Below are positions 63,621 to 64,000 of a stretch of DNA of 64,000 nucleotides, piece after piece. Made by a program: the position numbers and the translations under genes. Numbering within the stretch: the first letter of the stretch is position 1; each line of letters opens with the position of its first letter. The stretch spans positions 35,766,501 to 35,830,500 of the forward strand of contig CM060070.1 of the NCBI GenBank assembly GCA_030533445.1, written 5' to 3'. The DNA comes from Cyprinodon diabolis. Taxonomy: Eukaryota; Chordata; Actinopteri; Cyprinodontiformes; Cyprinodontidae. The notes beneath the pieces are model-generated. The model was not told where the DNA came from. It saw only the letters and a program-made list of their open reading frames with translations, and made no database searches.

Positions 63621-64000
63621 TTTTTTTATTTCTACTGTTATATTATTAGGCATTGTCGTTTAATAGTAAATAAAATAAAATTAATAGTAGAATATGAGAA
63701 GAAATGTAGACCCTATAAAATCCTTGATGTTGATTGAAAGTTAAACTAGGTTAGAGCAGGTATTCTATGAATGCATTTTTTATTGAAAGTATATTTTCAA
63801 CTGCTGATATTCCAAAAAGCTATTTTTCCAGGAAGCTCTTTTGACCCAGGGTAGTAAAAGCCAAAATGTGCATTTTGCTTCAACTATCGACTGTACTGCA
63901 TACCTTCCAATAGTGAATGCTTCCTGTTGGCCGTGTCTAATCTCTGGAAGGATGAACAGAGCTGAAAAGTTAAAATTCAACTCAAACACTTTCAACCATT

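Larger units (their letters stand above)
57147..64000. other. adamts10 intron, right edge of window
   Basis: At least 6.8 kb with no Cys-rich, TSR or disintegrin exon recognised on the minus strand. It holds two L2-like LINE copies (57180-58100, 58140-59985), a Tc1 scrap (61480-61790), a dispersed repeat end (62172-62305) and a likely retroelement tail near 63330-63620. Confidence 0.65.

Overview
The window is a piece of a vertebrate genome, almost certainly a teleost fish. It is AT-rich, its genes are split into short exons with GT-AG introns, and the introns are full of fish-type mobile elements: several Tc1 lineages, L2-like LINEs, hAT, piggyBac-like and P-like miniature elements, and foldback elements. 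No bacterial-style operon, CRISPR array, rRNA or tRNA gene was seen.

Two host genes lie head-to-tail on the minus strand. The left half (about 3.85-33.45 kb) is myo1f, a long-tailed class I myosin. Twenty-one coding exons were found by reading the minus strand for splice-bounded, in-phase segments. They encode about 820 residues: the whole motor, the IQ neck and the start of the TH1 tail. The rest of TH1, plus TH2 and SH3, must lie beyond the left edge. A 3-nt first coding exon (only the ATG) is proposed at 33449-33451. The right half holds the 3' part of adamts10: eight exons (44.2-57.1 kb) encoding the spacer domain, four thrombospondin type 1 repeats and the PLAC domain with its stop codon. 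The protease, disintegrin and Cys-rich parts lie beyond the right edge. MYO1F and ADAMTS10 are also same-strand neighbours in human, so this is conserved synteny.

Layout: 0-3.8 kb myo1f intron; 3.85-21.1 kb myo1f exons 22 to 2; 21.1-33.4 kb large intron 1, rich in miniature elements; 33.4-33.7 kb candidate myo1f 5' end; 33.7-43.2 kb intergenic, with an apparently intact Tc1 element (35.5-36.8 kb) and a decayed one (38.9-40.4 kb); 43.2-57.1 kb adamts10 exons and introns, with a palindromic minisatellite element (48.4-49.2 kb), another decayed Tc1 (50.3-51.7 kb) and a foldback element (52.5-53.3 kb); 57.1-64 kb adamts10 intron with L2-like LINE copies.

The two genes act separately: Myo1f is an actin-based motor linking membrane and cortex, and Adamts10 is a secreted matrix protein. 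The most unusual content is in the mobile DNA. It includes two copies of a P-element-like miniature transposon that keep a THAP-type first exon and its splice donor, an intact 343-residue Tc1 transposase frame with perfect 29-bp end repeats, and a transposon-like element filled with a 60-bp higher-order array of 12-bp palindromes.
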